64,000 bases of DNA from contig JADCRB010000028.1 in assembly GCA_021464245.1 (NCBI GenBank), positions 4,198,796 through 4,262,795 on the forward strand, read 5' to 3'. Origin of the DNA: Carallia brachiata (Eukaryota > Streptophyta > Magnoliopsida > Malpighiales > Rhizophoraceae). Made by a program: the position numbers and the translations under genes. The notes under the pieces were generated by a model. It had not been told where the DNA came from. It worked only from the letters and a program-made list of their open reading frames with translations, and made no database searches. This document shows positions 63,843-64,000 of this stretch, in pieces. Each line of letters starts with the position of its first letter. Within the stretch, counting starts at the first letter, position 1.

Positions 63843-64000
63843 ACATTGCCCGCCCGACCCCCAAATAGATGGGGTTGCACTTGGTGGCGGAAGATGACCT
63901 CCTGTGTGCTCTGCATCTTGGTTGGCCCAAAAACCATGTCCCTGACAACGTTCACCTCGAAAACAGTGGTTGAGAGACCCTCGTACAGTGTCATGCGGCC
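63843..64000 (+). other. Internal transcribed spacer 2 (ITS2), partial
   Basis: Follows the 5.8S copy, starting CAACATTGCCCGCCCG, and runs off the window. It contains GGTGGCGGAAGATGACCTCC, resembling the conserved plant ITS2 helix III/II region. The start of 26S/28S is not reached. Confidence 0.8.

Overview
This is a window of plant nuclear heterochromatin with no intact protein-coding gene. Three things point to a plant, most likely an angiosperm: pol fragments of a Ty3/gypsy chromovirus (protease motif DTGATHNF, reverse transcriptase YLDD, GPY/F module, C-terminal chromodomain); a decayed 18S-ITS1-5.8S-ITS2 stretch at the right end with plant-type conserved words; and decay concentrated at CG and CHG sites, as expected of plant DNA methylation. 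I could not identify the species.

Layout. 1-1284: chromovirus reverse transcriptase/RNase H fragment, minus strand, running off the left edge. 1285-19947: satellite block A, plus orientation. 19948-20900: a rearranged junction holding two inverted pieces of the same satellite separated by short filler repeats. 20900-23367: a scrambled chromovirus patch, made of protease-RT on plus, then putative LTR, 3' tail, chromodomain and integrase C-terminus on minus, then RNase H tail on plus. 23368-63332: satellite block D, about 40 kb, plus orientation. 63333-64000: the 3' end of 18S, then ITS1, a mutated 5.8S and partial ITS2.

About 59-60 kb of the window is one satellite family with a 49-53 bp monomer. 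At about 51 bp per unit this is on the order of 1,100-1,200 monomers (an estimate, not a count). Each monomer has three boxes in order: a TATA-like box (AGTATAAAAGGCGAGAC), a CAA tract (GGCAACAACAACAAAA), and a third box (CCAGACTCCTTGCCCGCAC). Subtypes follow one another in recurrent orders, giving short higher-order units of three to four monomers and a longer unit of about 1.1-1.2 kb. On top of this are segmental duplications from 49 bp to about 5.1 kb.

Nothing here works together as a set of genes. The window records satellite amplification by unequal exchange and segmental duplication, retrotransposon invasion with rearrangement, and decay. Hundreds of long minus-strand reading frames exist only because the monomer lacks stop codons in all three minus frames, and they are not annotated as genes. 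The points most worth following up are the TATA-bearing satellite itself, its direct contact with rDNA, and the inverted junction at 19.9-20.9 kb.
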